A stretch of 7,183 bases of DNA from an uncultured Alphaproteobacteria bacterium (lineage in GTDB: Bacteria > Pseudomonadota > Alphaproteobacteria > Caulobacterales > Aquidulcibacteraceae): contig CALBSY010000130.1 in NCBI GenBank assembly GCA_937967725.1, forward strand, positions 1 through 7,183. Direction: 5' to 3'. Below the pieces are notes generated by a model. That model did not search any database. It was not told the DNA's origin and worked only from the letters and a program-made list of their open reading frames with translations. How positions within the stretch are numbered: the first letter of the stretch is position 1; each line of letters starts with the position of its first letter. A program made the position numbers and the translations under genes. Below, one piece after another: positions 5,748 to 7,183 of this stretch.

Positions 5748-6686
5748 CTACACCGCCATCGCGATCACGTGCCTGCTCAGTCGCGCGCGCGCTTCCGGCG
5801 ACGGCGCGATGGTCTTGCGCGTCGCTGTGTCGAACGTCAGCGCGACGGCTTCCATGCTGGCCCACGCGCGTCCGCTTTCCGGATCGCACAGCCAATGGAC
5901 GAGCCTTAGCGTCTTCTCTCCGACCTCGGCGACGCCGCGATAGACTTCGATCAGGTCGCCGGGGCGCGGAAAGCGCCGATAGACAACCCGCGCTTCCACC
6001 ACCGCGCCGGCGGGGGCGCTCGCGCCATTGTTCGCTGCGGCGGCCTCTTGTCGCCATTGGCTCAGCAAGTTTGGCACTGAGTCCGACACACGGCCCACGA
6101 AATGCTCGCCGCGCAGCCGGGCGAATGCGTCGCATTGGTCGGGGGTCGCCATCGCGCCGCCGATGCGTGTCGCCCCCAGTTCGAGCGCGCGTTGCAGCGA
6201 CGCTTCTTCGCTTGGCGTTCTGGCAAGATCGATTGAAGGCGGTTTGGCGTGCGCGGGCAGGGCGCAGCGTAACCGTTTCGACGCATCGCGCGAACGCGCC
6301 GACCAGCGAAACGGGCGGAAGCCGCGTGTGTCGACGTGCGCGACCTTCAGCATGAAACACGAGGCTGGCGCGCCGTCGGCGTGACGCATGTCGAGGCAGA
6401 CCTGCGCCTGCGTCTCCTCCAGCTTCACCACGCCGCCATGCATCACCAGGGGCGCGCCGGGCCGCGCTTCCCGTAGAAACCGGATGTGCGCTTCCAACGG
6501 TACGAGCGTCGCGCCGGCGCGCGCGGTGAAGGCGCGCGGCATCTCCAGCGCGCGCGCCAAATGCGCGAGGCCGGTCATGGCGCGCTCGAAATGGAAGCGG
6601 ACGTTCAGATGTCCGCCGTCGTCGCATTCCCAGGTGTTGACGCTGCCCTGGTAGAGCGGCGCGGGCAGCGGCGCCGGATGGCTCAC
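5748..6686 (-). CDS. Tandem-hotdog thioesterase-like protein
   Basis: A 312-residue protein that appears to hold two hotdog domains. The first (about residues 10-130) begins YQGSVNTWECDDGGHLNV, matching the strand and D-x-G-H-x-N active-site loop of 4-hydroxybenzoyl-CoA/acyl-CoA thioesterases, and includes VPLEAHIRFLREARPGAPL. The second (about residues 165-300) has GRVSDSVPNLLSQW in place of that loop, then VVEARVVYRRFPRPGDLIEVYRG-type strands (pattern at about 237-258) and an ASMEAVALTFD end strand. The second domain may keep only a degenerate active site. The likely role is hydrolysis of an acyl-CoA thioester in the cytoplasm; the substrate is unknown. The GTG at 6686 overlaps the zur stop (GTGA, 6683-6686), which makes it preferable to the GTG at 6695. 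There is no room for a terminator before the convergent hydrolase stop. Confidence 0.8.
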   Translation of the reverse strand: MSHPAPLPAPLYQGSVNTWECDDGGHLNVRFHFERAMTGLAHLARALEMPRAFTARAGATLVPLEAHIRFLREARPGAPLVMHGGVVKLEETQAQVCLDMRHADGAPASCFMLKVAHVDTRGFRPFRWSARSRDASKRLRCALPAHAKPPSIDLARTPSEEASLQRALELGATRIGGAMATPDQCDAFARLRGEHFVGRVSDSVPNLLSQWRQEAAAANNGASAPAGAVVEARVVYRRFPRPGDLIEVYRGVAEVGEKTLRLVHWLCDPESGRAWASMEAVALTFDTATRKTIAPSPEARARLSRHVIAMAV

Positions 6687-7144
6687 GCTTGGCACGCAGC
6701 GCAGAGCCCGGACGCTTCGATCATGGTGCGGCGGATGGCAAAGCCGTCTTTCTTCGCCGCGTCGGAGAGATCAACCAGAGCGTGGCCGGCGTCGAACTCT
6801 TCAGCAGCGCCACATTGTTCGCAAATGAGAAAGATGGTTGAACGCTCGCAGGCTCCGACATCGCACGCGACAAACGCGTTGAGGCTTTCGATGCGATGGG
6901 CGAACCCTTGGCGCACCAGGAAGTCGAGCGCGCGATAAATGGTGGGCGGCTTGGCCTGCTTATCGGCGTCGATCAGCGGCAGCAGATCGTAGGCCTTGGC
7001 TGGGCCGGGCTGCTCCAGCAACAGTGCGAGCACGCGCCGCCGCAACGGCGTCAGCGTTTCGCCCGCCGCCGCGCAGCGTCGTTCCGCTTCTGCAATTTGC
7101 GCCGCGGCGCCGGCCGCGCCGTGTTGATGTGACATGCCGCTCAT
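6683..7144 (-). CDS. zur: Zinc uptake regulator Zur (Fur family)
   Basis: A 153-residue Fur-family repressor, expected to bind DNA with Zn(II) and repress zinc import genes. Residues ~15-80 form the winged-helix domain, with TPLRRRVLALLLEQPGPAKA and the recognition region KPPTIYRALDFLVRQGFAHR. YRALDFLVxQGF followed by HxIES is typical of Zur rather than Fur. The dimerisation domain has CEQC (Cys108, Cys111) and CAAC (Cys148, Cys151), the structural zinc site. At the regulatory site, His83, Cys94 and Glu116 line up with E. coli His77, Cys88 and Glu111, but the residue matching His96 is not a histidine (Cys99-Glu100-Arg101 lie there). The ATG at 7144 has GGAG 9 bases upstream (7154-7157), better than the ATG at 7135. 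znu genes are not visible and may lie beyond the right edge. Its stop overlaps the start of the tandem-hotdog gene. Confidence 0.9.
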   Translation of the reverse strand: MSGMSHQHGAAGAAAQIAEAERRCAAAGETLTPLRRRVLALLLEQPGPAKAYDLLPLIDADKQAKPPTIYRALDFLVRQGFAHRIESLNAFVACDVGACERSTIFLICEQCGAAEEFDAGHALVDLSDAAKKDGFAIRRTMIEASGLCAACQA

Positions 7145-7183
7145 GATCGCAGGCTCCGCCGATGCGGGGAAGATGGGGTCGTG

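Noticed and set aside
5420..6355. A 311-codon plus-strand frame crossing the hydrolase/thioesterase junction
   Set aside because: It has low-complexity Arg/Ser/Ala composition, overlaps two well-supported genes and has no domain signature.
4696..6627. A 643-codon open frame on the minus strand across the hydrolase and most of the thioesterase-like gene
   Set aside because: It is Arg-rich with no recognisable motifs, and it runs antisense to the hydrolase and out of frame through the thioesterase-like gene. High GC makes such long shadow frames common.
1..7183. Mobile element, prophage, CRISPR, toxin-antitoxin or defence system
   Set aside because: I looked on both strands for transposase, integrase, repeat arrays and small paired genes of that kind. 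None was seen; base composition appears uniform and genes are tightly packed.

Overview
The window is a compact, GC-rich stretch of bacterial chromosome. Protein sequence style (Zur, HlyIII subtype, FadA-like thiolase), the common use of GTG and TTG starts and the 4-bp stop/start overlaps suggest an alphaproteobacterium; I cannot name the genus from sequence alone. About nine genes fill nearly all of it. There is no rRNA, tRNA, CRISPR array, insertion sequence or prophage gene, and no gene-free gap over 110 bp.

Layout: (1) 2-697 (+) is the 3' part of an unrecognised coiled-coil/membrane protein. (2) 785-1978 (+) is a thiolase. Its stop overlaps the TTG start of a lipoprotein gene (1975-2574) that is interrupted by one in-frame TAA at 2326; the protein resembles the DUF1131/YfeY lipoproteins. 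(3) On the minus strand, converging on that gene, are a delta3,5-delta2,4-dienoyl-CoA isomerase (3660-2821) and, overlapping its stop, an 81-residue hotdog-like protein (2824-2579). Upstream on the same strand are an 83-residue helical protein of unknown function and a hemolysin III/PAQR-type membrane protein. (4) A 107-bp divergent intergenic region (4700-4806) carries an inverted repeat and an 11-bp tandem duplication. It leads into an alpha/beta hydrolase (4807-5745, +). (5) That hydrolase converges, 2 bp apart, with a tandem-hotdog thioesterase-like gene (6686-5748, -), which overlaps the upstream Zur-family zinc regulator (7144-6683, -).

The metabolic theme is acyl-CoA chemistry: a thiolase, an isomerase for unsaturated fatty-acid oxidation, a small hotdog protein, a larger double-hotdog protein and an alpha/beta hydrolase. 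Zur and HlyIII are probably unrelated neighbours. I see no convincing new multi-gene system. The items most worth checking are local: the in-frame stop in the lipoprotein gene, the tandem duplication that shifts an ATG out of frame at the hydrolase start, the missing metal-ligand residues in the HlyIII protein and in Zur, and the half-length hotdog gene coupled to the isomerase.
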